Assembly: GCA_002404055.1 (NCBI GenBank)
Contig: DHIZ01000061.1
Coordinates: 1-11,790, forward strand
DNA: 11,790 nucleotides
DNA from: Chloroflexi bacterium UBA4733
Lineage (GTDB): Bacteria; Chloroflexota; UBA4733
Direction: 5' to 3'
Translations under genes and position numbers: made by a program
The notes under the pieces: generated by a model
Database searches by the model: none
Told to the model about the DNA's origin: nothing
What the model saw: the letters and a program-made list of their open reading frames with translations, nothing else
Shown here: in pieces, positions 1 to 6,555 of the stretch
Layout: each line of letters begins with the position of its first letter
Numbering within the stretch: position 1 is the stretch's first letter

Positions 1-68
1 ACCACGGTTTACTGTGGTGCTACCAAGCCCGCGTCGGCGAAGGACTGTTCGGCATATGCTACCGACAT

Positions 69-635
69 CTACTCGATGTCCGTTGCCACGTCCTCCGGCG
101 CGGCGCCCAGTCCCCGCAGCAGCCGCGCCGCCTCGCGCGGTTCCAGCAACTCGCCCGCAAAGGTCTTGTACACCAGCATCGCCCCGCCTGACCGCAGGAC
201 ACGGTAGCACTCCCGCAGCGCCGGTGGGATAGGGAACCCATCGCCGAGCATGTCCCGGCACCACACGAGGTCGATGCTGCCGGACTCCACCGGGATATCG
301 AGGATCGAAGCCGCCCGAACGGTGATACGTTGTTCCAGGCTCGCCTCTTGGACGGCCTTCCTCGTGGTGGCGAGGAGGCTCGGCACGACATCAATGGCCA
401 GGATCTGGGCCGGCGTGCGTTGAGCGAGCCGGCAGGCCGCCCAGCCCGTGCCGGAGCCGACATCGAGGATCGTGCTGCCCAGACCAAGGTTGAGTTCGTC
501 CACCATGTCGAACAGCATGTCCAGGCCGCGCGGCTGCTGGCTCTGGTCCAGTTCCCGCTCGAACTGCCTGCTCTGCGGCGTGGAGGTATAGCGCGCTTCG
601 AGTGTCAGCGTCTGGAAATCGCTTGAATCGGTCAT
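69..635 (-). CDS. Class I SAM-dependent methyltransferase, C-terminally short
   Basis: 188 aa. The ATG at 635 is chosen because an AGGAAAGG ribosome site lies about 8 bases upstream; the frame stays open further upstream but that stretch is Cys/Pro/Arg-rich and unlike a protein of this family. Motif I is ILDVGSGTGWAACRL (about residues 55-69), the acidic end of strand 2 is LAIDVVP, and DLVWCRDML followed by ECYRVLRSGGAMLVY marks strands 4 and 5 of a UbiE/Methyltransf_11-type fold. It would transfer a methyl group from S-adenosylmethionine to an unknown small molecule in the cytoplasm. The protein ends at TAG (69-71) just after strand 5, short for the family. The same frame beyond the stop reads AYAEQSFADAGLV up to a TAA at 9-11, which looks like the missing helix, so the gene may carry a nonsense mutation. 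It follows the acetyltransferase on the same strand after a 133-bp gap. Confidence 0.8.
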   Translation of the reverse strand: MTDSSDFQTLTLEARYTSTPQSRQFERELDQSQQPRGLDMLFDMVDELNLGLGSTILDVGSGTGWAACRLAQRTPAQILAIDVVPSLLATTRKAVQEASLEQRITVRAASILDIPVESGSIDLVWCRDMLGDGFPIPPALRECYRVLRSGGAMLVYKTFAGELLEPREAARLLRGLGAAPEDVATDIE

Positions 636-768
636 GTCTTGGTCCTTTCCTGTGTATGTAGGGCGCCGCTTGGATCCCTGGCTGTAAGCCACCGTCGACG
701 GGCCGCTCCTGCCGTGGAACGGGCTCGGGCCAGCGGCGCAGCAGGGTTCGATGTAGCGCGGCCGCCAG

Positions 769-1311
769 TTAGCCGGTGAACTCCGGTCGCAGCAGGGCAT
801 ACATGGCAACGTCTTCAAAGTGGTCGCCTTTGCGCAGGTAGCTGCGCAGCACGCCCTCGTAGCGCAGGCCGGACTTCTCCATCACGCGCGAGGAGGCGAC
901 GTTGCGAGGAAAACAGCCAGCTTCCACCCGGTAGCAGCCGCATTCAAGGAACGCGAAGGCGGTCACGCGGCGCGCGGCCTCGGTCGTGTAGCCCTGGTTC
1001 CAGTAGGGAACGCCCAGCCAGTAGCCCAGGCTGCCACGCCCGTGGCGGCCGGCCAGACCCAAGGTGATCGCGCCCAACAGCGTCTCGTCGCGGCGACGCA
1101 CGATGGCCCAGGTGAGACGGATTCCGTCATCGGCGTCAGTCATGTGGCGCGCGATCCAGGTCTCGGCCGCACCGTCGGGATAGGGATGAGGGATGGTGAG
1201 CGCAGTCGCCGCGACTTCCGGCGCGCCGGCCAGCGCTTGCACCAGGGCGGCGTCTGCTGGCGCAAAGGGCCGAAGCTGCAACCGTTCGGTCAAGAAGGTC
1301 GGGATAGGCAT
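769..1311 (-). CDS. GNAT-family N-acetyltransferase, RimJ/RimL-like
   Basis: 180 aa, the usual length for the RimJ/RimL branch (Acetyltransf_3). It opens with LTERLQLRPFAPAD, the typical first strand. The acetyl-CoA segment is SLGYWLGVPYWNQGYTTEAA, where NQGYTTEA fills the Q/RxxGxG/A position, and NVASSRVMEKSGLRYEG is the conserved helix and strand near the end. The family moves acetyl from acetyl-CoA to protein N-termini or small amines; the acceptor here cannot be told. The ATG at 1311 is preceded by GGAAAGGACGG. The bases CACA(C)GGAAAGGAC before it resemble the leader of the methyltransferase downstream, so the two may be co-transcribed. It is divergent from the metallophosphoesterase pseudogene, with 132 bp between the starts. 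Confidence 0.9.
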   Translation of the reverse strand: MPIPTFLTERLQLRPFAPADAALVQALAGAPEVAATALTIPHPYPDGAAETWIARHMTDADDGIRLTWAIVRRRDETLLGAITLGLAGRHGRGSLGYWLGVPYWNQGYTTEAARRVTAFAFLECGCYRVEAGCFPRNVASSRVMEKSGLRYEGVLRSYLRKGDHFEDVAMYALLRPEFTG

Positions 1312-1443
1312 GGGTCGAACCGTCCTTTCCGTGTGCAGAGCGTAGCAGCGGCCTCGTCCTCGGTCATACTTTCTGCTCCCTCGCAGATGCTTTGGCGCCT
1401 CTCTGTCCGGTAGGATACCCCTTGTCCGGGGAGGATACATGTC

Positions 1444-2137
1444 GTGACGCGGGTTGCCTTGCTGGCGGACATCCATGGCAACGCGGTGGCGCTGGAGGCG
1501 GTGCTGCGCGAGCTGGAGCGGCAACGGATCGATCAGGTGATCCGCCTCGGCGACGTTTTTGCCACGGGCCCGCAGCCGCAAGCGGTGTTGGCGTCCATGC
1601 GCCGCCTTGGCTGCCCCGTGGTCATGGGCAACGCCGATGCCTGGTGCCTTGCACAACCTCATACCCAATGTTGGCCACGACGAGACCACCCGGCGCTGGC
1701 TGGCCATTGACGCCTGGTGCCTTGCACAACTCAGCGCGGACGATCTGGCCTTCGTGCGGACCTTCCAACCCACTGTGGAGATCGCCTTCGGCGACGGTCA
1801 GACGGTGCTGTGCTTCCACGGGTCGCCCCGGAGTAATCGCGATGCACTGCGGGCGACCACGCCGGAAGCGGAACTGGCCAACCTGCTCGGCAACACGGAC
1901 GCGACAGTCCTGGCCGGAGGACACACGCACGAGCAACTGCTGCGCCGAGTGGGGCGGTCCCCGCTGCTCAACCCGGGCAAGTATCGGTCTCTCCGTCGAG
2001 GCCGGGCGAACGCCGCCGTGGAGCGAGTACGCCATCATCGCCGCCGAAGCGGGTCGCCTGGAGGTGAGCTTCCGGCGTGTGCCGCTGGACGTTGATGCGG
2101 TGATCGCCGCTGCGCTCCACAGCGGGATGCCCGTAGC
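1444..2137 (+). pseudogene. Metallophosphoesterase (YfcE-like) broken by two frameshifts
   Basis: Three reading frames together spell one calcineurin-like phosphoesterase of about 230 aa. Frame one (GTG at 1444, after GGGGAGG) has LLADIHGN, LGDVFATGPQP and VMGNADAW. Frame two (about 1658-1978) has TVLCFHGSP, LAGGHTHEQLL and LLNPG. Frame three (about 1980-2137) has SIGLSVEAG, SEYAIIAAEAGRLEVSF and VPLDVDAVI. The metal-ligand motifs DxH, GD, GNxD, H and GHTH are all present, as in bacterial YfcE/MJ0936-type phosphodiesterases. The second shift is explained by one extra A at 1979-1980: removing it restores NPGSIGL. The first lies beside a 19-bp repeated segment whose 73-bp offset also changes frame by one. 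The last conserved stretch ends at HSGMP, after which methyltransferase sequence begins in another frame. Decay is more likely than function, but assembly indels cannot be excluded. Confidence 0.85.
1639..1730 (+). repeat. 19-bp direct repeat inside the phosphoesterase pseudogene
   Basis: GCCTGGTGCCTTGCACAAC occurs exactly at 1639-1657 and at 1712-1730, offset by 73 bp (one more than a multiple of three). Both copies encode DAWCLAQ in their local frames. The downstream copy sits in good context (AIDAWCLAQLSADD); the upstream copy marks the point where the first frame is lost. Confidence 0.9.
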
Positions 2138-2140
2138 CAG

Positions 2141-2905
2141 ATCTATCGCTACAACGAGGACCACTACCCTTGGCAACGCCGAGTATTCGATCATCTCGCG
2201 CTGCCGTCAGCTTGTCAGATCCTGGAGATGGGATGCGGGCCCGGGAAGCTGTGGCTGGAGAATGCCGAGCGCCTGCCGCCCGGCTGGTCCGTCACGCTGA
2301 CCGACCTCTCTCCCGGCATGCTCCAGGAGGCACGCCGCACGCTGGCCGGCGTTGGCCGCCGCTTCGGGTATACCCTGGCGGATGCCCAGGCGCTCCCCTT
2401 CCCGGCGGCTCGCTTCGATGCCGTGATCGCCAATCACATGGTCTACCACGTCCCCGACAAGCCCGCGTTGTTCTCGGAAGTGCGGCGCGTCCTGCGTCCC
2501 GGTGGCCGCTTCTATGCCGCGACCAACGGCGCAGGCGGCGACGAATTGGGCGCGCTCCTGCGACGGGTCGATCCTGCCATCCATGCCGCAGCACTGGCAG
2601 AGGCGGACAGGGCCATGCCGACGACGCACCCGAAGACGTTCACGCTGGAAAACGGCGAGGAGCAGCTTGCCCGCTGGTTCGCCCACGTCACTGTCCACCG
2701 CTTCACCGGCGCCACGGTCGTGCCGGAGGTCGAGCCGGTGGTAGCCTACCTGCTGTCCGGGCCGTTCTACCGCCAGTACCTCGTCGGCGAGACGCTGGAG
2801 ACGGTCCGGCGACTCCTCGGCGAGGAGATCGCGGCAAAGGGCGCCTTCCGCATGACCGGGTCGACCGGCATCTTCGCGGTGGTGCGAGACGAGCTGCAGC
2901 CGTGA
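2141..2905 (+). CDS. Class I SAM-dependent methyltransferase lacking a proper start
   Basis: The reading frame shows a full methyltransferase core: ILEMGCGPGKLW (motif I), VTLTDLSPGML, AQALPFPAARFDAVIANHM (motif II region) and VLRPGGRFYAATNG, then a C-terminal part ending MTGSTGIFAVVRDELQP. Family-like sequence begins upstream with YRYNEDHYPWQRRVF at about 2147, but no ATG, GTG or TTG exists in this frame between the stop at 2093-2095 and the ATG at 2228. That ATG falls inside motif I, removes strand 1 of the fold and has GGAG directly abutting it, so it is a poor start. The 5' end therefore appears deleted and joined to the 3' end of the phosphoesterase. It was probably a UbiE-type small-molecule methyltransferase and is now probably inactive unless translated from an unusual site. 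Confidence 0.7.
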   Translation: MYRYNEDHYPWQRRVFDHLALPSACQILEMGCGPGKLWLENAERLPPGWSVTLTDLSPGMLQEARRTLAGVGRRFGYTLADAQALPFPAARFDAVIANHMVYHVPDKPALFSEVRRVLRPGGRFYAATNGAGGDELGALLRRVDPAIHAAALAEADRAMPTTHPKTFTLENGEEQLARWFAHVTVHRFTGATVVPEVEPVVAYLLSGPFYRQYLVGETLETVRRLLGEEIAAKGAFRMTGSTGIFAVVRDELQP

Positions 2906-3453
2906 TCAGACTCATCGGCCGGCGGTTGGTGTTGCGCGAGCTAACCGTCGAGGATTGGCCGGATGTGCATGCCTACAGCGCCCGGCCGGAGGTTGCCCGC
3001 TATCAGCCCTGGGAGCCGAACACGCCTGCGGAGTCGCGTGCCTTCGTCGAGCACGTGCTTGCCGCCGCGCAGGCCGCGCCGCGGACGGAGTACCACCTGG
3101 CGATCACCCTGGCGGATGGCGGCCGCCTCATCGGCACAGGCGCGCTCTGGGTCCGGAGTATCGATCACGGCCAGGGCGAGCTCGGCTACTTCCTCCACCC
3201 GGATCACTGGGACCGAGGCTATGCGACTGAGGCTGCACGGCTGCTGCTCAACTTCGGCTTCGGGACGCTCGACCTGCACCGCATCTTCGCCACCTGCGAC
3301 CCGCGCAATGTGGCTTCTGCCCGGGTGCTGGAGAAGATCGGGATGACGTACGAGGGCCGGCTGCGCGAGACCACGCGCCTGCGGGGCGGCTGGCGCGACT
3401 CCGCCGTCTACGGCATCCTCGCCCAAGAATGGGGACCCTCGACCGCCAGGTAG
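2902..3453 (+). CDS. GNAT-family N-acetyltransferase, RimJ/RimL-like
   Basis: 183 aa from the GTG at 2902, which overlaps the methyltransferase stop as GTGA, an arrangement typical of translational coupling. It starts RLIGRRLVLRELTVEDWPDV, the usual RimJ/RimL first strand. GELGYFLHPDHWDRGYATEAA holds the acetyl-CoA loop (DRGYATEA), and NVASARVLEKIGMTYEGRLRE is the conserved C-terminal signature. It is intact from end to end, unlike the two genes upstream, and ends at TAG 3451-3453. It resembles the acetyltransferase at 769-1311 in family and length but differs in sequence, so the two are not a recent duplication. The acceptor substrate is unknown. Confidence 0.9.
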   Translation: MIRLIGRRLVLRELTVEDWPDVHAYSARPEVARYQPWEPNTPAESRAFVEHVLAAAQAAPRTEYHLAITLADGGRLIGTGALWVRSIDHGQGELGYFLHPDHWDRGYATEAARLLLNFGFGTLDLHRIFATCDPRNVASARVLEKIGMTYEGRLRETTRLRGGWRDSAVYGILAQEWGPSTAR

Positions 3454-3476
3454 GAAGTCGGCGAAGGACAGCCGAC

Positions 3477-3590
3477 GATCGGCTGGAGCAAGAACCGCTC
3501 ACAAGTGCCGAGCTTGCCGAGCGCACACAGACCGACCAGCGATCGCTGCGTCGGTTGTTGCGCGCCTTGGCGGCAAGCTGCGTGGTGCGC
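3477..3590 (+). pseudogene. Remnant of an O-methyltransferase dimerisation domain
   Basis: This short stretch translates to EPLTSAELAERTQTD followed by RSLRRLLRALAA, the winged-helix dimerisation segment found at the N-terminus of many bacterial O-methyltransferases (usual form: PLTAAELAERTGTD, then LRRLLRALA). The match fades at about 3587, immediately before the 3' end of the minus-strand antitoxin gene, and no methyltransferase core follows. It is a fragment of a lost gene. Moderate certainty, because only about 37 residues are informative and a helix-turn-helix regulator fragment would look similar. Confidence 0.5.
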
Positions 3591-3591
3591 C

Positions 3592-3933
3592 TTACGCTAC
3601 TACGCTCACCCGCGTCTCCCCATGTTCGTGGCTCACCGGTCGGACGACAATCTCGACGTCATTGCCGAGCCGTGTCAGAAACAGGATGAGACGGTCAACC
3701 GAGAAGCCTCGCAAGCGTCCCGTGCGGAGTGCCGAGACCTTCGGCTGGTCGATGCCAAGGCGCTCGGCTGCCGCCACCTGCGTGAGTCCGCGCTGCTGGA
3801 TCACCTGGTTGATCCGATAGGCGAGTTGTGCTTTGAGCAGCGCTTCCTCTGGGTCGGGTACTCCGATGTCCGCGAAGACGTTACCGCTTCCGACCGTTAC
3901 GGGAATGGCTTCGCTCTTGTGGCGGTCCGTCAT
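3592..3933 (-). CDS. higA: XRE-family antitoxin, HigA type
   Basis: 113 aa. After about 35 N-terminal residues comes an XRE-like helix-turn-helix (about residues 36-90): AYRINQVIQQRGLTQ, then AAERLGIDQPKVSALRTGR and FSVDRLILFLTRLGNDVEI. This matches the small HigA/COG5606 antitoxins that follow Gp49-like toxins. In such pairs the antitoxin binds its toxin and represses the shared promoter. The ATG at 3933 has GGAGG and AGAGGAG just upstream and lies 6 bases after the toxin stop, the usual toxin-first order of hig modules. The gene is intact although its toxin partner is frameshifted. Assignment rests on sequence pattern plus gene order. Confidence 0.85.
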   Translation of the reverse strand: MTDRHKSEAIPVTVGSGNVFADIGVPDPEEALLKAQLAYRINQVIQQRGLTQVAAAERLGIDQPKVSALRTGRLRGFSVDRLILFLTRLGNDVEIVVRPVSHEHGETRVSVVA

Positions 3934-3939
3934 CTCCTC

Positions 3940-4301
3940 TTATCCTCCATGTTCTCTGCTCCCTTGCTGATGAAACGCTTGTGCCCGGCGCAGCCGTGCT
4001 TCGATCAGGTCGATGTCGTGCCAGCTGGTTGCGATGCCACGAGTGGACTTTTTCTGAAAGCAGTGCAAGACATAGACTGCTTCGGCGAAGCGCACCGTGT
4101 AGACAACCCGGTAGGTATCGCCATCGAAGTCCTCAATGAGCTCCAGGACGCCGGCGCCGTGGTAGCCATGAGCGGTTTCGCGTCCGAAGGCTTGCCGCCT
4201 AACTGCGCAACGTAGAGGGCATAGCCTACCGCGTCTTGGATATCGTCTGGGAACTCCCGCAAGTCCTCACGACTCGCGCCGATCCAGACGACCGGCTTCA
4301 C
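3940..4301 (-). pseudogene. higB: HigB / Gp49-like (RelE superfamily) toxin with a frameshift
   Basis: Two frames together give a complete toxin of about 120 aa. From the GTG at 4301 the first reads KPVVWIGASREDLREFPDDI then ALYVAQLGGK and AKPL. Near 4167-4172 one base seems to be missing; the next frame continues GYHGAGVLELIEDFDGDTYR, VVYTVRFAEAVYVLHCFQKK, STRGIATSWHDIDLIEARL and stops at TAA 3940-3942. VLHCFQKKS and the ending DIDLIEARL are hallmarks of PF05973 (phage-derived Gp49-like, HigB), which are RelE-fold ribosome-dependent mRNA nucleases. As written, translation from 4301 switches to unrelated sequence after about residue 44 and removes the catalytic C-terminal half, so the toxin should be inactive. 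A GAGGTG ribosome site lies upstream of the GTG. A sequencing error is the main alternative. Confidence 0.85.
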
Positions 4302-4328
4302 ATGAGCACCTCGTCTATGCTGACGTCC

Positions 4329-4345
4329 GCATATTTCCAGTATGC
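4329..4345. promoter_or_regulatory. Candidate antitoxin operator dyad
   Basis: GCATA and TATGC form an inverted repeat with a 7-base spacer (GCATATTTCCAGTATGC on the plus strand) that overlaps the -10 of the toxin-antitoxin promoter. HigA-type antitoxins autorepress by binding such dyads; that this is the site is inference from position and symmetry. Confidence 0.45.
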
Positions 4346-4367
4346 CAACATAGGAATAGGATGTCAA
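4339..4367 (-). promoter_or_regulatory. Promoter of the higBA-like operon
   Basis: On the minus strand a perfect -35 TTGACA (4362-4367) is followed after 17 bases by CATACT (4339-4344, four of six matches to the -10 consensus). The expected transcription start is near 4331, about 30 bases before the toxin GTG at 4301. Confidence 0.7.
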
Positions 4368-4461
4368 CAGCACGCGATGAAGACCAGGGCTGGATCGCCC
4401 GGCGCGCGATACTCTCGAACGATGCTGGCCTTGTGAGGACCATGGCGGCGAAGGCGGTCGC

Positions 4462-5451
4462 TCATCCCTCCATGAACGGGCTGGCGACGCCGAAGCGGCG
4501 GGCAGCTTCTTCCAGGGCTTGCCGGTGGGCCGAGCCGATGGGGATGCCGTTGATGGCGTACTGCTGTTCCCGTTGCGCCTCCAGCGTCCCGGGCAGCACC
4601 GCCGCCATTGATGGTGAAAAGGGCGTGAGTTGGTGGACCAGAGCGTGGTAGCGATCCAGTTCCGCTGTGAACTGCTCGACTGGTAAGAACCGGCCGGGGT
4701 CGAGGGCGATGATCAATGATCCCTGGTTGGCGCCCTGGTAGCGCTTGACGGCGCGTTCCTCCTCCACCGGTACGCCGGCCAGGAAACCGCCGAGCACCTG
4801 GCAGACCATGCCGAGGCCCAGATTGCGTAGCACCAGCCCAGGCGCCAGCGCGAAGAGCGCCGGCACAAAGGGTGATCCGTCGTAAAGATCATGCATGGCG
4901 CCGAAGTCGAGCAGCAGCGGCGGTTCTTTGCCGGCAGGCACGCCGAAGCTCATCGGTGATCCACCGGCCGCCGCCCGAACTGATTGTCCCGCCGTGAGCT
5001 GCAACTGGTGGCCGGACGTGACAAAGGCGATGAGGCCCGCCGCCACGACCATCCGCGAGTAGATGCCGGCAGCGCCGAAGTGCCCGTGGTTGCGGGTGAG
5101 GGCAACCGCCACGCCGTAGCGCCGGGCAGGCTCGATCACCCACTGTGCCGCTTCGTAAGCAGGGAAGTAGCCGAGTCCGCCGTCGCCGTCAAAGGTTGCC
5201 GTTGCATCCTGCTCAGCAACGCAGTACACCTGCGGGTGACCGTTGAGTGTGCCCTCCGCGATCAGGCCGGCATAGGTTGCCGCCTGGCGGCTGCCGTGAC
5301 TCACGACGCCGCGCAGGTCGTTGGCAACGAGGAGGCCCGCCAGCAGCTCGGCCTTGCTCGCCTCCAGCCCGGCCGCCGTCAGCAGCGCGACGACACCCTG
5401 TTGCAAACGCGAGGCAGAAACGCGGGTAGCATCCTCCGGTGGCGTGTTCAA
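4462..5451 (-). CDS. Ldh_2-family (malate/L-lactate/L-sulfolactate-type) NAD(P)-dependent dehydrogenase
   Basis: 329 aa, the full length for the Ldh_2 family (PF02615), whose members oxidise or reduce 2-hydroxy/2-keto acids such as malate, lactate, sulfolactate and ureidoglycolate. DLRGVVSHGSRQAATYAGLI (about residues 45-64) is the conserved substrate-site segment with the SHG motif. LTRNHGHFGAAGIYSRM (about 118-134) corresponds to the family's NxxHFGAAG signature, and GGSPMSFGVPAG then PPLLLDFGA corresponds to the usual NP(M/I)..A.P segment. The start is TTG at 5451, with AAGGAGAGG about 10 bases upstream and no nearer ATG in frame. The substrate cannot be assigned. It lies 141 bp downstream of the deacetylase on the same strand and may be co-transcribed or have its own promoter. 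The TGA at 4462-4464 is followed by about 90 bp without a recognisable gene before the toxin promoter. Confidence 0.9.
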   Translation of the reverse strand: MNTPPEDATRVSASRLQQGVVALLTAAGLEASKAELLAGLLVANDLRGVVSHGSRQAATYAGLIAEGTLNGHPQVYCVAEQDATATFDGDGGLGYFPAYEAAQWVIEPARRYGVAVALTRNHGHFGAAGIYSRMVVAAGLIAFVTSGHQLQLTAGQSVRAAAGGSPMSFGVPAGKEPPLLLDFGAMHDLYDGSPFVPALFALAPGLVLRNLGLGMVCQVLGGFLAGVPVEEERAVKRYQGANQGSLIIALDPGRFLPVEQFTAELDRYHALVHQLTPFSPSMAAVLPGTLEAQREQQYAINGIPIGSAHRQALEEAARRFGVASPFMEG

Positions 5452-5490
5452 GGGATGGGATCCTCTCCTTGGCGATACCGTTCGCGCCGT

Positions 5491-5518
5491 ATCCTACCAG
5501 GTGACAGCACCCTGCCAG
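5491..5518 (-). promoter_or_regulatory. Possible promoter for the Ldh_2 gene
   Basis: On the minus strand CTGGCA (5513-5518) and TAGGAT (5491-5496) are separated by 16 bases; each matches four of six consensus positions. It is 40-45 bases upstream of the TTG start. A weak call from sequence alone. Confidence 0.3.
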
Positions 5519-5592
5519 GCGCTTGCGCTCAACTCTGCTTCAACCGGGAGTGGCCCGCTGCGCCGGTGTACGCGCTCACCACCCTCCGGTCG

Positions 5593-6444
5593 TCAGGCTC
5601 CCACGAACGGAAAAAGCCGACGCAACGTCTGCTGCGGGAGTGGCGCCCCGTATTCGCAGGCCTCGAAGGCTTCGGCGTAACGCACCCGTTGGCCGCGCTC
5701 CGGCCCATACCAACGTACCAGGAGGTCGCGATAGCGGTCGGCCTCCGCCGCGAAGCCCGGCAGGCGACGTTCGCTCAACCAATGCCGCCGACCCGCCTCG
5801 TCGCTCGCCGGCGGGACCTCGCCCAGGACGCCCGTATTGAACGGCAGCCACTCATACATCTGCGAGGTGTGCCGGTGCGCCATTTCCATCTTCTGCTCGA
5901 CCGTGGCGTCAATGTCGATGACGATGTCCGGTGTGAAGGGGCAGGGCTTCCGAAAGCTATCGGAGACGTACATGATGTGGGGATTGCTTGCTAAATGCGG
6001 GGTGAGTGGTTCGTTGTTCGGCACCGTCACCACGTAGGCCGCGTCCTGAATCAGGACGGCAGTATAGCGATGATCTGGATGGTAGTCCCAGGGACGGGGA
6101 CCAAGGATCAGGTCGGGCTGAAAGTTGCGAATGAGCCGGATCACCTCGCGGCGGCGATCCAGCGAGGCATCAAGCTGGCCACTCATGGTGTCCAGCACCT
6201 GCGCCGTGATACCAATCACGGCCGCTGCCGCCTGCGCTTCCGCCGCCCGACGCCGGGCCAGTTCGATGCCGCCGATCTCGTGATGGCCCGTCGCCCCATT
6301 GGTCAAGGAGACAAAGTGGACAGTGTGCCCGGCCTGGGACCAGAGGGCGGCAGTGCCGCCAACTTTTAACTCGTTGTCATCAGGGTGGGCGCCGATGGCC
6401 AGGATACGCAACCGCCGCTCGCCCCCATCTGCAATCTGGCTCAC
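5593..6444 (-). CDS. PIG-L / LmbE-family zinc-dependent deacetylase
   Basis: 283 aa. The zinc-site motif ILAIGAHPDDNE (AHPDDxE, about residues 14-25) follows the first strand, and the partner motif WDYHPDHRYTA (HPDH, about 119-129) lies where the family expects it; together they supply the His-Asp-His metal ligands and the catalytic Asp. Relatives (MshB, BshB, LmbE) remove acetyl groups from N-acetylglucosamine conjugates or other N-acyl sugars. The C-terminal half (TPDIVIDIDATVEQKMEMA, then RYAEAFEA) is like that of stand-alone members. The start is GTG at 6444, with an AAGGAGG ribosome site 7 bases upstream. It is divergent from the TIM-barrel gene across 111 bp, which suggests joint use in a sugar or sugar-derivative pathway. 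The substrate is not determined. Nothing suggests secretion. Confidence 0.9.
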   Translation of the reverse strand: MSQIADGGERRLRILAIGAHPDDNELKVGGTAALWSQAGHTVHFVSLTNGATGHHEIGGIELARRRAAEAQAAAAVIGITAQVLDTMSGQLDASLDRRREVIRLIRNFQPDLILGPRPWDYHPDHRYTAVLIQDAAYVVTVPNNEPLTPHLASNPHIMYVSDSFRKPCPFTPDIVIDIDATVEQKMEMAHRHTSQMYEWLPFNTGVLGEVPPASDEAGRRHWLSERRLPGFAAEADRYRDLLVRWYGPERGQRVRYAEAFEACEYGAPLPQQTLRRLFPFVGA

Positions 6445-6499
6445 TACTATGCCTCCTTCGGTCCTTGCCCACTTCGATAACGAGCCATCGGACCATGCC

Positions 6500-6555
6500 T
6501 ATACTACATCACGGCTCGGTAACCGGTGGAACGACGAAGATGGAGGGGTACAGCG
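6500..6555 (+). promoter_or_regulatory. Candidate -10 and leader of the TIM-barrel gene
   Basis: TATACT (6500-6505) matches five of six -10 positions; no convincing -35 lies 16-18 bases before it. The leader ends GGAGGGGTACAGCG directly before the ATG, nearly the same as the Uma2 leader, with a similar TATACT-to-ATG distance (56 bases here against 54). Confidence 0.45.

Noticed and set aside
1..18. ACCAC...GTGGT inverted repeat at the left edge
   Set aside because: Only five pairs around an eight-base loop at the window edge; too weak to call a terminator or element end.
69..635. Stop-codon readthrough or recoding of TAG in the first methyltransferase
   Set aside because: A second in-frame stop (TAA) follows within 20 codons and no recoding structure is evident; a nonsense mutation or natural end is simpler.
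820..1413. Open frame of 197 codons on the plus strand opposite the first acetyltransferase
   Set aside because: No recognisable motifs and no ribosome site; the opposite strand carries a complete acetyltransferase signature.
2228..2905. ATG at 2228 as the true start of the second methyltransferase
   Set aside because: It would begin inside motif I without the preceding strand and has no properly spaced ribosome site.
33..3469. 13-base match GTCGGCGAAGGAC at 33-45 and 3457-3469, which could look like flanking repeats of an island
   Set aside because: A 13-base match in 11.8 kb of GC-rich DNA is expected about once by chance, and no similarity extends beyond it.
4984..5994. Open frame of 336 codons on the plus strand spanning the dehydrogenase and deacetylase genes
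   Set aside because: It covers two real genes and their gap antisense, without domain-like sequence.
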